Below are positions 45,551 through 57,854 of a stretch of DNA of 64,000 bases, one piece after another. Position 1 is the first letter of the stretch. Every line of letters begins with the position of its first letter. The stretch lies in NCBI GenBank assembly GCA_028023455.1, contig JAQFVV010012402.1:13324483-13388482 (forward strand), written 5' to 3'. The notes below the pieces were generated by a model, which did no database searches, was not told the origin of the DNA, and saw nothing but the letters and a program-made list of their open reading frames with translations. Position numbers and translations under genes: made by a program. The stretch comes from Epiperipatus broadwayi. Taxonomy: Eukaryota; Onychophora; Udeonychophora; Euonychophora; Peripatidae.

Positions 45551-45992
45551 TATATATATGCGCTGTATGCACAGATAATGAAGCTAGAACGTATATATTT
45601 AAAAGCGAAATTTTAATTACTAAAGTATAAAACTTTCAAGAGACTACTCATAGATGTTGTTGTTGTAACTGCGTTGTAGAAATGGAAATGGAATTTATGC
45701 AGGATTGAGGAGGCGTTTCACGTAGCTAGCGACCCCGGGCCATCAATGGAGGAGGGACATGCTTTGCTCTGTCTCGGAAATGGCAGTTATAACTAATTTG
45801 CATCAATCTGCATAAATTTCCATTTTTACAACGCAGTTATAATAACAGCAGCTATGAGTATGAGAGCAAATAGTCTCTTGAAAGCGCTAAGCTCTATAAT
45901 TTAATAGTTTTATATTTTAGTAAATTAAAATTTCGCTTTTAAATATATACGTTCTGGCTTCATTATCTGTGCATACAGCGCATATATATATA
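45551..45992. mobile_element. Foldback element with GC-rich centre
   Basis: Inverted arms (45551-45703 and 45809-45992) start with 'tatatatgcgctgtatgcac' and contain 'gaacgtatatatttaaaagc' and 'aactgcgttgtagaaatgg'. The loop (45704-45808) contains 'tagcgaccccgggccatc', unusually GC-rich for the window. Arms differ by small indels. No coding potential. It resembles a MITE, with the superfamily not evident. Confidence 0.75.
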
Positions 45993-45999
45993 TTAGTTT

Positions 46000-48900
46000 A
46001 TAACGTTTAGTGAAGTAATAATTTAAATTTTATTTTGTAACCTATATCTCAGCAATGTTTATGCTAAAGCTTAAATATTAAGATGGCAGAATAAATTGTT
46101 AAGAGAATGGTGGAAGACATGTCAAAATACCACTAATAATGATCAAGTACTACTGTTTTAGTCATAATGACCTATTGCTATTTTGACCTATGTTTGGGCA
46201 GAGAACTTAATAAGTACACATCCATACATGTGACTGTTTGAAGAAGATATAGAATTTGGCAACAGAGTATTATAATCAAGCAGTAACATTTAATTATAGT
46301 TGGTGTAGGTTGGCTTTGCTTGTTATTCACATTACCTTTTATTTTAAATTTTTTTAAAATTATTAAATTTTATGATAATACTTTATGATCCACTCTTATT
46401 ACCAAGCACTCTGTTAGTGAGTATGGTCATTTATTTTATGAGTATTATTAGTTACCTTATGTTTTTGTTGGCTTTATTAATAAATGTTGTTTTTTAGTTC
46501 TTATATATTTTTTAAATGTTTTCATTAATCAAATTTAATAGAACTGTTGTTTTTAATTTACTAAGAATTGTTTATTTTGAAGGCCAATGGATTTGAAAAG
46601 ACAAGGTCCACTTCTTTTCAGGTAAGATTAATCATTTCATTTTTAAAAATAATGCTTATTGTGTTGTAATTTAAATAAAATCTCTTTGCAGTTAATCAGA
46701 AAAGTCATTTAAAAAATACTGAAAAGTTAAATCATATTATCTAAAAATATTTTCACCACCATTATTAAATAATAATGAGACAGCATCATATTATTTTTGT
46801 GTATTTTATTTTTACACTCAATGCATTGGCATTCATCTGATGATTGCAGATTAACCCTCTAACTAATAGTAGTCTAATTTAAAGACTACTATTATATGAT
46901 CAGATGAGTTTGCTATGGGCCATCTGGATTTTTTTCTTTAAATCTGTGTGACTGGAATAAATTTCAAGATTCACCTGAACTAGTAGTGTTGAACTCCAGA
47001 TCACAGTGGATATTCTTATCAAGAAGCTCTTCACAATTAATAATTGAAAGAAATTGTTTTTTGTTTTTTTTTAAGGTTTTTGGATATATATAAATATTGA
47101 ATGTTTTTAATTAGATCTTCTGTGTATTTTTTATTTATGTTTTTTGACTTTGGCTGTGATATTATCAAACAAATAATGCATTATTAACTGGAGCAGCAAC
47201 CTAAAACCGCATTATCCAGCCATAGTATTCATTTTTCTGATTCCCTAAAAACCGAATGGAGCCATTTTTAGTGGTATTTCTACTTTTTAAATAATGGAGA
47301 TAGATCAGACATCAGTACTTAGGTGAAATATTAAGGTATTACAGCATTTCCAATCTTTTCACAAGTAGACAAACTTCTTTCATAAAGAGCATATGTAACA
47401 ATTAGATTTTCCCAAACTTATAAATATAAATATTGAAACTTTTTATGAGCTGTGATGTAACTAAAAAAACAACCAATTAAAAACTGGTGCTGCAAATTGA
47501 ATCACATCATTCATATATATATATATATTGTAATTGTCAGCTTATGTGTACATTTATTCTAATTTACTTTAATTGGATTGAGCTCCACCTGATATAAAAA
47601 ACATCAAGAAATATATAGATACAAATTCATTATTTATATGCTAGAATTGAATTCAGTGTTTTCTTTAATATATGATGATGATGACCACTATACAACCACT
47701 ATTTGCAATAGCTGGCTAGATCACATAGAACATAAGTTATGCTTAATGAAATGAACATGAAATAAATATGCAGACCCAACAATATTACTTCTAAAGGAGT
47801 TATATTATTTAAAACAAATAACAAAACAATAGTTTATTTACAAAGTATAACTGTCAAACAAGTTATAATGTTCTTTTCCCTAAACATGCTTACATTACAG
47901 AATTTATTATAAGAATTTATGACAATTTTTTATAACTGATTATTGCTTTAATAAGTCATTTCTCCCCTATCTTTTAATTTTTAATTCACTTGCTCAGTGG
48001 AAAACAGTAATAGTTATTTGTAAAGTGCCCAAAGTTTAGTTTGATTGATTTTAAACAGTTTTTCAATTATATTTTATAATACTAACATGGCTATATGATC
48101 AAGCATACTTGCTGCATAGTAAATCCCTAGCCTTTAATGCACTCTGGATGTAATCTTATGTATGGTGACCCTCATAAGTACAATACATTTATTCATATTA
48201 TTAACTTCATAACATAGTACACACATATATCTAATATGGGATTGTTTTAACCACTACACCTTTTTAATAATGATAATTCTAAGTCTGAATCCCATTTAAT
48301 AATAACCAAATGTAATGACAGAGATGTCTGTTATGAGTCCAATCCCAAATTTAATAATAACTACTTAATTAACTGAGGTGGTTCTTTGGATCTGACCCCA
48401 AATTTACAGAACAGAAACATGAATAAATGCACTATATAGAAGTATATTTTAATCATTCAACAGTGATTTAATAACTGCATTTATATTATTAGTTCTATAT
48501 ACATAAAATCTAATAGTAATCAAAAGGAGGGATAATTTACGTACAAATGGACTTGATCAAATTTTAAAATAAACCGTTAATTTAAAACTGATAGTTATAT
48601 TACACTTATTTTTAACATTTGGACAATTGACTTTAAATGTTTTACAGACATACATAGTTCACATAAATAAAATGAATATTACATCTTGATTATTGAACAC
48701 AACTTGACACATTTATTGATAATTTCACATTAAAAATTAAAAAAAAAAAAACTATAAAATTGTAACAAATCATATATATAATAAGGACAAGTGAATTTTT
48801 TTAATATCAATATTTTTTTCAGCTGTTTCAAAATGCAGCTTGAATATTTATAAATGCTTAGCAACAAGTGCAAATTTTTTTTAAACTTTTGTTTTCTCCT

Positions 48901-49090
48901 TTAATCAATTAGTTAACTTGTATATTATATAAAAACTCTAACATAATAAAATATAGTTTTTTAGAATGAAATTTACACTAAGAGAATATAAAATAAAACT
49001 TACAATGGTTAATACATTAGAATAACAGTCTAAATAGTTTTTTTAAACTTATGCAACAAAAGTTCTACATCCAGAATTCTTTACTATTCA
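46000..49090. other. Intronic AT-rich sequence, little recognised
   Basis: One small hairpin near 46870-46895 (tagtagtctaattt/aaagactacta). Otherwise no coding or repeat feature supported. Confidence 0.4.
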
Positions 49091-49100
49091 CTGTAAAAAT

Positions 49101-49119
49101 GGGGTGGGTGGGTGGGTGG
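49101..49119 (+). other. G-quadruplex motif
   Basis: GGGGTGGGTGGGTGGGTGG: four runs of at least three G separated by single T. This is the strongest canonical quadruplex pattern in the window. It lies on the coding strand of the intron. Confidence 0.75.
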
Positions 49120-49129
49120 CATAATGGCA

Positions 49130-50990
49130 TGTACTAATTGATTTCATTTTTAATTGTATTCCTTTTCTTACAAGTTTTTATAATGTACTTTATCAATCTT
49201 TGGTTTGAATTTTGAAATTTAAATATTTTTCCTTCATTTTGAGTAGCTATTCTTTCTAAATAGCTTGGTCAGATTCACAAAAGATCCAGGTTAGATTCCA
49301 GAAACTGGAAGTTTTTCCTCTTTTATACTTAGTAATCTTAACGATGGTCCAATGCAGCTTGCGTAAAACAAGAATCCAGACTGATTAATATCAAGAAAAA
49401 TTGACTATATAGTGGAACTGTGAACTACACTATTATATTTTGTTCAGTGCCCTCTACCTTCGTTTGTTGTTAATAAACAATGATTAGAATAGAATATATT
49501 GTTTATTGAACTGCAAGTGCTATAGTACTTTTCAAACATATATAACACAAACATTTTTATATGTATATTATGTATATATAAATCATAATTAAAGTGTAAA
49601 CAAAATTTTAAAAAATAATTATAATATTTTTATTAATAATAAATAATGGGGATATTTATTTTATTTTACAAGTGTGTGTTTACTCATGCACCTATTGAAG
49701 CAATAAGAATAGGGAAAAGAACTAAGTAATATTCTTTTTTTCACCAGTAACTTTTTTCTCTTATAGAACAATACTCATATCTTTTTCAAGAAATTACTAT
49801 CTTCCCAATTATTACTTTTTGATAGTTGAATATAGATAAAATTAATGCAGAAGTATTGAAAACCTCAACAAGCTATATGTAATCTAACCATCAGAAAATG
49901 TAAGTATAGAATGATTTCACCTGTACTGTAGCTTTAATCATATATAAGCATACCATTTATTGGCATACTTACAGAGTGTGATTTATATAAAGTGATTTCA
50001 AACAACTATAAGCTATTTTGAAATCACTATAACTAATTGGAGGGAAAGGCTGATCCTCATATTAAATAACCTCTTAATATTAAATTAATCTTCAGTTAAT
50101 AGATATAAGTATAACATTTTGAAATTGCATTAGTTTATATATATCATGATATGTGGGGAAGTACATTAGTATAAATGGTATGTGGTCAAAATTAAAGTGA
50201 AGTTGGGCTCATTCTATCCCTACGTTTTCTTATTGTTAGTTTCCATATAGCTCACTAGGGATTTCCAGTACTTCTGCATTAAGTTTATCTCCCCAATTAT
50301 ATTAATGTCTAGTGAATATTTTAAAATTATATAAAACTTTTACTTTTGGAAAATATTTTATTAAGCAAATATTTTGTACATCAAATTCAAAAAGGATAAT
50401 AAAAGAAGAATAAAATAGTTATGTTTTCAACATAAACTGAAAATATTTTATGTACAGTAATTTGTATGTGCTAGGCTCAGAGTAGGAAAAATGGCTGATG
50501 AAAATATGTGTTTTTTGTTGATGTATTTACATTTTTGAATAGTGTATAACTAAAATTGCATAGTTAGATACAATGTAATTCACAGCTTTGCTATATATAT
50601 ATATGTTTTAATCTCTTGGTTTTTTTTTAACACCTTTGATAATATCTTATTTTCAATACTCTTATGACCACATTTTATTTTAATTACATGAATTTTAAAA
50701 TCATCATTATTATGTAATTGTCAGAATTTTCAAAACATCATAATTATTATATTGCTTGAATTTTTCCTTTATTTTTGAATTTCGTATCTCAAAACAGGCT
50801 TAATATTTTTATTAATTTATTTTTAATTTAATTTTTTAAAATATATCATTTTTAATACCAGTATATAACAGTTATTTTTCAATACATTCCATTAATTTTT
50901 TTAATCTTTGATAAGAGCAACAATTTTAACATAGTTTTTTTTTTTTACAAGTTTCTCTTAAATTTAAACACTTAATATTTAAATACAAGT
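49130..50990. other. Intronic AT-rich sequence, nothing recognised
   Basis: No coding or RNA feature, and no shared repeat, was identified. Confidence 0.4.
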
Positions 50991-51005
50991 ATATTGTTTA
51001 TACTG

Positions 51006-52205
51006 AACTTAATGTAATTAGAGAGATTTGAATTCAGACGTTCAAGATCCCCACAACTATCCACTCCTTCTTATACAAATGATACACATGACCACATGTG
51101 AGAAAGATAAAATGATATCCAATATACATATTTCATGTTGAACCAGCGTTCATCAGTTGGTTCAAATCATCATCTCCTGCACACACCCACACACACACAC
51201 ACACAAAAACATATATATATACACAATCAGGGCTCAGTTTATATTAAGATGGCAAATCTTCAAATTTTAATGAATAGGGTTCAGTCTTCTCCACCCGCTA
51301 ACTCTTCAATTATCCATATCATTGAAAATCTGAGATGAAACACTCAACATTCTTTATTGTTCCAATATTATTGACTTCAAGTCATGTATAGGACCTTAAT
51401 ACATTCATTTAAATATACAGAAAAGGTACCTATTAAGATCCTATACATGAGAGATCAGAGCGAATTGAAGTCAACATGGATATGACAATAATGACATCAT
51501 CAAGGACTTTGAGTATTCCATCATCAGATTTTCAATGATATAGATGGCTGAAGATTTGTAGGGTGGAGAAGATTGAAACCTGTCCATTAAAATTTTGAAG
51601 ATTTGCTACCTTAATATAAACTGAGCACTGATTATATATATGTATGCGTGGGAGATGAGCTGGACCCAACTGATGAAGTGATCAGTTATCTTTTTCACAT
51701 GTATGTGGTCATATATATATATCAATTGTATAAGATGAAGAGGATAGCTGTGAGGAGCTTGAAAGTCTGAGTTCAAATCTCTTCTAATTACATTAAGTTC
51801 AGTATAGACAATATACTTGAATTTAAATATTACATATTCAGCCTCAATCTGCCCATCTCTCTTCTGTGTATTTAAATGGAGATATTAAGGTCTCATACAT
51901 GAGTAATCAAAGTGACTTGAAGTCAACATGGGTATGACAATAATGTTGGCATCATCAAGGGATTTGAATGTTCTATCATCGGATTTTCAATGATATAGAT
52001 GGCTGAGGAGTTAAGTTTAAATATTTGCTATCTTAATATAAAGTGAACACTGATTATATATATGGGGGTGGATGGGTGGGTGTGATCTGGACCAACTGGT
52101 GAGTGATCTTTTACACATGTATGTGATCATGTGTATCAGTTGTATAAGATGGAGTGGATAGCTGTGAGGAGCTTGAAAGTCTGAGTTCAAATCCCTTCTA
52201 ATTAA
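51006..52205. repeat. Family F1 repeat block: one inverted and two direct units
   Basis: Unit A lies on the minus strand (51396 to 51006). Units B (51410-51800) and C (51880-52205) lie on the plus strand with a period of about 420-460 bp. Each runs: leader ('gaagtcaacatggatatgac', 'catcatcaagga'), 'gattttcaatgatatagatg', hammerhead region, 'cacatgtatgtggtcat', 'ttgtataagatg', then a tRNA-like end with A-box-like 'tagctgtgaggagc' and B-box-like 'gagttcaaatccc'. Unit A's hammerhead keeps its core; those of B and C are eroded. The arrangement recalls tandem retrozymes, but similarity of origin is inferred. Confidence 0.75.
51114..51168 (-). ncRNA. Hammerhead ribozyme motif, partly eroded (F1 repeat)
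   Basis: Minus strand. CTGATGA is at 51150-51156 and GAAA is present. Stem III is ATA/TAT with loop TG, followed by A. Stem I is CCAA/TTGG, then GAT.../...ATC. Stem II has two mismatches (ACGCTG against CAACAT), so activity is doubtful. Units B (core CTGATGA at 51670-51676, no GAAA) and C (CTGGTGA near 52093) are more degraded. Confidence 0.5.
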
Positions 52206-52209
52206 ACAC

Positions 52210-53470
52210 TAATTAAACACTTTTAACAAACCTATTACATTATTTATTATTATTTTAAAATTATGATATTTAATAGGTTTCTTCAAAATTTGAACAATAT
52301 CTATTATTATTACATTTAATATTTTATTTTAAGCTATTTGATCTATTTTGTATAATTTTCTTTAAAACTTTTGAATGCTATATTTATTATCATTCTCACA
52401 ACAACATTGAAAAGCAGCTTATTGTCAGGTAGAAGTCCACTTGGCTGACACAGAAATGAATGACATTATTTGTTTCAATATATATATATATGCATATACA
52501 GTCGTTTTTGTTCTTAAGCTTAGAATTTTTTATGTAGTTAACTTGTAGCCAACTCAGTAATAGATAATTGCTTACTGCAAGTGAAATAACAGCCCTTCAT
52601 AAAGGAATGGTGACAGAAAACGTTTTGCTCTCTAATTTCCAGGTGGTGGGGTTTAAAGGACTTTCTATTCTTGTTTTATTCTTTAGCTAAGAGTATCTTG
52701 GTATCCATTTATTGACCAATAAAGAATGGTTAAAGTGATTGTTTATGGGCTGGATGTTTGGGAGGGGGGGAGGGGATTCTAAACTTGTAAAAAATAATTT
52801 AAGGTTTACCTGATTAGATGTGAATTCAGGTCATTGGAAGAAATGGATATGCTACTACATTACAATTCTTTCCATGTGTTAATTAATAAATGAATAATTA
52901 ACTACTTTTATCTGGAAAGTAAATGAAATTCCAGAATGCCAAGATTACTCAGATAAGAGCCAATGTTTTGATCATTAAAACTATTTTAAAATTATTAAAT
53001 GCACTCTAATTATTACAAAATTATTTATTAATAGTGTCTTTAGAATTACTAAAAACTGCTTTTCATCTGATAATTTATTTAGATTAACCATATTAGTTCA
53101 GAGAATGAGCTTCTTGCAAATTACATATTTACCCATTCTTTTTGTATATGGTCAAGTTATAATATAACCCCATGTATGTTACTTTGTTTATTCATCTATT
53201 TTTTTTTCTTTGAAGCTTATGATTGAAGACTAAAAGTAACTCTTATTTGTCCGGATTTGAATCTTTAGTCACATCATGATTAGGTTAACTTGTTGAATTA
53301 TCTGAAATATGCATTGCTAAAGTTACTAACATAACAATGAAATGTGCTTATAGACTCTCTGTTTGGTATATAAACTGTTTGCTGTTTAAGCTCATAGCAG
53401 TTATTTTTCAAATTTTGAAATGAAAGATGGTTAATATATATATATTGAATTAAATCTTTTTATGAATTTT
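52210..53470. other. Intronic AT-rich sequence, nothing recognised
   Basis: Contains a G-rich tract near 52760-52776 (gggagggggggagggg). No coding or repeat feature recognised. Confidence 0.4.
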
Positions 53471-53473
53471 ATT

Positions 53474-53818
53474 ATATAGAAATGAAATAATGTCCATTAA
53501 AATAAAGAAACACTTTAATTTTTGATGTTACTTAGAAACTATCAAATACCACGAATTAATAATTCCTGAGGCAAAGCAAGTTTTTCTCATAATAGTTCTT
53601 TTGTTGGGAATCTTTATATGAATTTAAATTCATATAAAAACTTGGGTTTAAAATAAAAGAGGACCTCTTTTGCTCTAAAGACCACAACAAAGAGCTATTA
53701 TGAAAAAAACTTGCTTTGCCTCAGGAATTGTTAATTAGTAGCAATTGATAGTTTTTTAGTAACATCAAAAGTAGTGTTTTTCTATTTAATGGATATTATC
53801 TCCTCATTTCTATATATA
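53474..53818. mobile_element. Hairpin MITE with about 160-bp arms
   Basis: Inverted arms meet near 53632 at 'tttatatgaatttaaattca'. They share 'gatgttact', 'cctgaggcaaagcaagtttt' and 'gtccattaaaat'. No coding content. Ends are approximately 'tatatagaaatga' and its complement. Confidence 0.7.
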
Positions 53819-53824
53819 TTGTAA

Positions 53825-54745
53825 TGGTCACTTCAATCTTCTTTCGATTACCAAGGGCGCCACTAGGTCACTAACTAACTAGAAAATTTAATTCATGGTG
53901 ATCCAAAAGTTAGCGATGATGATAAATGCTACCAGCTAGAAACAGGGAGAGAAAGAAATCTTTAACATTGTTCAGACAATTGAAGAAAGAACACATAGAC
54001 AAACAACAGGCCAAAATAATTATAAATAATTTTAAAGTTTATTAAATTAGAAAAATAAATATTAGTCAAACAAAGTATGAAAGTTTGACCTAAATTTCTC
54101 CAGCAGGTTTATTAGAGAATATATGAGAATAAGATAACATTAAACACCTTGGCAGATAAGTTTATTTTCTCACTTAAGAATTAAAAGGGATTTATAATGT
54201 CTTCCTGCCAGCGATTTATAGAAACAAATTCCAGTTTCCTTTAGTTAAGAGATTTAAAAACAAAACGGTCTTGTATGGAATACAACAAATCAGCACAAAT
54301 CGATCATTTCCTACAATCTGACAAAACCTTGGGATATTATAGGAGTGTCATTTCCCCACACTCATGAAAGGTCATGTTTAAGACCTTCAAGGTTGATTCC
54401 AACAAAAGAAAAAAAAGATTACGGTATTACATAATCTGAAAGATAGGAAAACAAAAATCTCTACTGTTTAAGAAAAACAGAACAATACACTCAATAAATT
54501 GCTAGCCAAAAGATTTATAGTCTGCTGGAACCGCAAACCAAGATTGTATAATTAATCATAATGAAAGAATAAGAGATTACTGAGTTTAAAAGAAAATTAC
54601 TAATATCTACTTAAGCATTTATTAAGGCTTAGTAATATAAAAAAAGAAAAACACTAAGTATATAAAATATAAACTCACAATAGACTCTCGGATAAATTAA
54701 AATATGAAATCTTAAAACTAAGACTTCAATACATGTAATAATAAG
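53825..54745. other. Intronic sequence, nothing recognised
   Basis: No coding resemblance, RNA gene or shared repeat supported. Confidence 0.4.
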
Positions 54746-54751
54746 AAAAAT

Positions 54752-55570
54752 AGGTAAAGGTTTACTTTAATGGTCATGGCCATGCCCACCATGTTTGCCC
54801 TCTATTTTTTAAAATTAGAACTATTTTTGATTTGGAAAGAAACCAAAATTAATATTTCAGAATAATTAAATATAATAAACTAACCAAATTAAAATATTAT
54901 AAAGAAGCGGTGCATATCTACATGCAGATATACTTGCTTCATATTTACTTTAATTTAACCCTTCTCCCATCATAGATATATAATTTATTTATTAATTTCA
55001 TAAGCTACCTTAAACTCTGCACAGGATGTGAAGGTGTCGAACTTTAACTATTACTGCCGATTGTATGTACAGATAGGGAAATACGGTACTTACATTATTT
55101 TCTTTAATGGCTTCCATCCTCTCTCCCATTGTATTAAACATTTTCTTTAATTGATTGTACTTTTGACAAAATTCTTTTCAATAAAATATTGTTAAATGAA
55201 ATACTTTTAGCTAAGTACATTCTTTCCTAAAATAAAATATAGCATGATTTGAGCAATCAGCTTTTAACCTTTCGAAGACTGAAAATTGTACACGCACACA
55301 TGGGCATATTTCAAATGTGTATACGTATTAACAAATAATTTATATATCTATGATGGGAGATAGGTTAAATTAAAGTACATATGAAGAAAGTATATCTGCA
55401 TATAGATATGCACCATTTCATTATAATATTTTAACTTGATTAGTTTATTATATTTAATTATTATGAAATATTAATTTTGGTTACTTTCCAAATCAAAAAT
55501 AGTTCTAAATTTTAAAAAATAGAGAGCAAACATGGTGGGCGTGCCGTGATGGCAAAAGTAAACTTTTACC
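54752..55570. mobile_element. Foldback element with about 245-bp arms and 330-bp centre
   Basis: The left arm (54752-55000) contains 'gcccaccatgtttgccctct', 'tgatttggaaagaaaccaaa' and 'catctacatgcagatatact'; the right arm (55331-55570) is its near complement. The centre (about 55000-55330) has 'gtcgaactttaactattact' and no coding capacity recognised. Arms are about 85-90 percent alike by eye. Confidence 0.75.
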
Positions 55571-55574
55571 AAAA

Positions 55575-56560
55575 ATACATAATAAAATAATTAATGATAT
55601 TTAAATGATTATACATCTTATTATAGGTGTAAGTTTTTTTTTAGATTAAGCTGAGGCTTTAACATAGAGATTTAAGCAAGAGATTTAAGCCCTGGCTATA
55701 ATATAAAAATGTTCATTAGCTTCGAGGTAATTTTCTGTCTGGCTGATTTTTTCAGCAGAGTGTGCATAGTTTATTTCTCTTTAGAGTTCATTATGAAGGT
55801 TTTGATTCTATTTCTTGGGTCAGGAGTATGTCAGCAATATTCAGAATCAGTTCTGGACTAAAGCATTAAGGCATGTTCATGATGACACAATTATGGAGCT
55901 TCTGGGGTTCATCTTGAAAAGGTTTAGCATGGCATATTGTTAATCTGGTTCTTCAAGGTAGGTAGTTTCTGCATTTTGGATGGATGATCATTGTTTCCAA
56001 CATCTTAGTGCATTCACTTCTGTTATCAAGTAGTTAAGCAATTATTTCTGAGCACAGCAAGCAGCAAATACCATCCACAAAATCTATTAGCAGTCTGCAA
56101 AAATCAAACTTCAATTATACATGAATATAAAAGTTATACAGGTTAACAGTCTGCCATTAGTGAATATAAAAGTTAGAATAATAACAGTCAAAAACCTGGA
56201 GCTTTTATATCAAATTGTTATCTTCCACCTGATCTTGATTAAAAGGTATTTACCAGGGTAATTTTAATTAAAAACAAAATCCAACCAGGGCTCTTATTTA
56301 TTTTCAAATATTAATTAAATTTAAGTAAATGAGAAAATAAGTCTCAGCTTTTAAAATAGATTACAATTAACAAAATAAAAAGAAACTTATCACAATCAAA
56401 ACTTTTTTAAAAAATTGAAATGTTTTTACAATCGAGTATTTGTGTTACGGCACTTACTCTTAACATATAAAAAACATACAAAACTTTTAAATACAGTTAT
56501 CTTTTAAAATTTTATAAATATACATGTTAATTTTGATTTCACGATGGTTGTCTTTGAAGC
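55575..56560. other. Intronic sequence, nothing recognised
   Basis: Slightly less AT-rich than its neighbours around 55700-56100, but no gene, RNA or shared repeat was identified. Confidence 0.4.
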
Positions 56561-56564
56561 GGAT

Positions 56565-57700
56565 ATGTAATATAGGGAGCATACCAATAGCTGTAACAAG
56601 CTCTTATTGATAAGTGCCACAAGTGAAATCATTTAAAATTTTTATCTAGAATTATCCCTATCCTCAGACCAATCTGTTTCAAGCTTTTGGCTCACCTCAG
56701 TGAGGAGTGACACTAGATCTAAAATATCAACTCAAAGCCAGCACCTATCTAGTACATAACTATTAAGTAGAAAATCTGATGTTTTCAGACATGTAAATGT
56801 CTTTAAATCTAGCTACCTAACATGAATAGTTATATGAGTCAGAAAACACTTCAGCCTCACCATATATTAATGGCCTCAGCAATATAACATCGGTAATGCC
56901 TCAAGGGCACAATTATAATAATTAATAAAGCAAATCATACATTGTGTGACTTGTTTTAAACTTGCATTATGAATCGGTTCAGATATATTATTGATTATGG
57001 AAATCAAGAAGTAATTTTAAAAGGGGAAAAGTGTAGCTTTAAGAGGGTGATACCCATTAAAAGTTTAAATGTACTAGCTATCCAAAATAATTTTACAGAG
57101 TCAGATTTACATACAAAAGTTTGTGAATCTTCTGAATTAGACAACAACTTTAAGGAAAAGTGTCACAAGAGAAAGCATTTAAAATCTCTATCTAGAATCA
57201 TCCCTATTCTCAGACCAGTTTCAAGCTTTTGGATCACCTCGGTGAGAAGCTAGGACATTCAGTCATTAGATCTAAAATACCAACTCTAAAGCCAGCACTT
57301 ATCTAATATGTAACTATTAAGTAGAAAATCTGAAACTTTCAGACAAGTAAATGTCTTTAAATCTAGCTACCTAACATGAATAGTTATATGAGTCAGAAAA
57401 CACTTCAGCCTCACCATATATTAATAGCCTCAGCAATATAACATCATCAAAGCCTCAAGGGCAGAATTATAATAATAAAGCAAGCCGTACATTGTGTGAC
57501 TTGTTTTAAGCTTGTGTTACAGATGGAGTGTACCAATAGCTGTAACAAGCTCTTATTGGTAAGTGCTGCAAGAGAAAGCATTTAAAATCTCTATCTAGAA
57601 TTATGTCTAGCCTCAAATTGATTGATTTTAAGCTTTTGACTCACCTCAGTGAGGAGCTATGACATTCAGACACTAGATCTAAAATACCAACTGCTGCTCC
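56565..57700. repeat. Family F4 tandem block (three diverged units)
   Basis: Three direct, partly deleted units start near 56565, 57140 and 57523, sharing 'accaatagctgtaacaagct', 'gaaagcatttaaaat' and 'ctatctagaatta'. Units 1 and 2 end in 'acattgtgtgacttgtttta'. On the minus strand each has a segment (near 56655-56715, 57195-57250 and 57600-57655) that aligns without gaps to the hammerhead of family F3: 'cactgaggtgagcc', 'aaaagcttgaaac', 'ggtctgag'. The CTGATGA core is changed to CTGAGGT, so these are dead relatives. A 170-bp insert at about 56968-57140 in unit 1 may be a retroelement scrap. Confidence 0.6.
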
Positions 57701-57764
57701 TAAAATCATATAAGGATCAAATTCAAATTAGTCATTTGGGTGAACAGATTTAAAAAAAAAAAAA

Positions 57765-57850
57765 AATTCAGTTGTGAATCAATGTGGAGACCTTTAACGC
57801 TAGAGTCCATCACTCTACCACTGTGATAAATTGCATAAGGCAAAATGACT
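57765..57850 (-). repeat. tRNA-like (SINE-type) fragment
   Basis: Minus strand: 'cacagtggtagagtgatgga' resembles an A box with D-loop, followed by 'ctctagcgttaaaggtct' and a decayed B box (ttgattcac). This is probably a tRNA-derived SINE head. A weaker similar sequence on the minus strand at about 58085-58125 (ggcacaatggtagaatgact) could be related. Confidence 0.4.
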
Positions 57851-57854
57851 AATT

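Noticed and set aside
45704-45808. CpG-island promoter in the GC-rich patch
   Set aside because: Only about 100 bp long and lies exactly in the loop of a foldback element, so it is part of that repeat.
56969-57253. 94-codon open frame as a gene (aspartic-protease-like end)
   Set aside because: A weak resemblance to the end of retropepsins in the first 25 residues, then it runs into the F4 repeat. No catalytic motif, too little to call.
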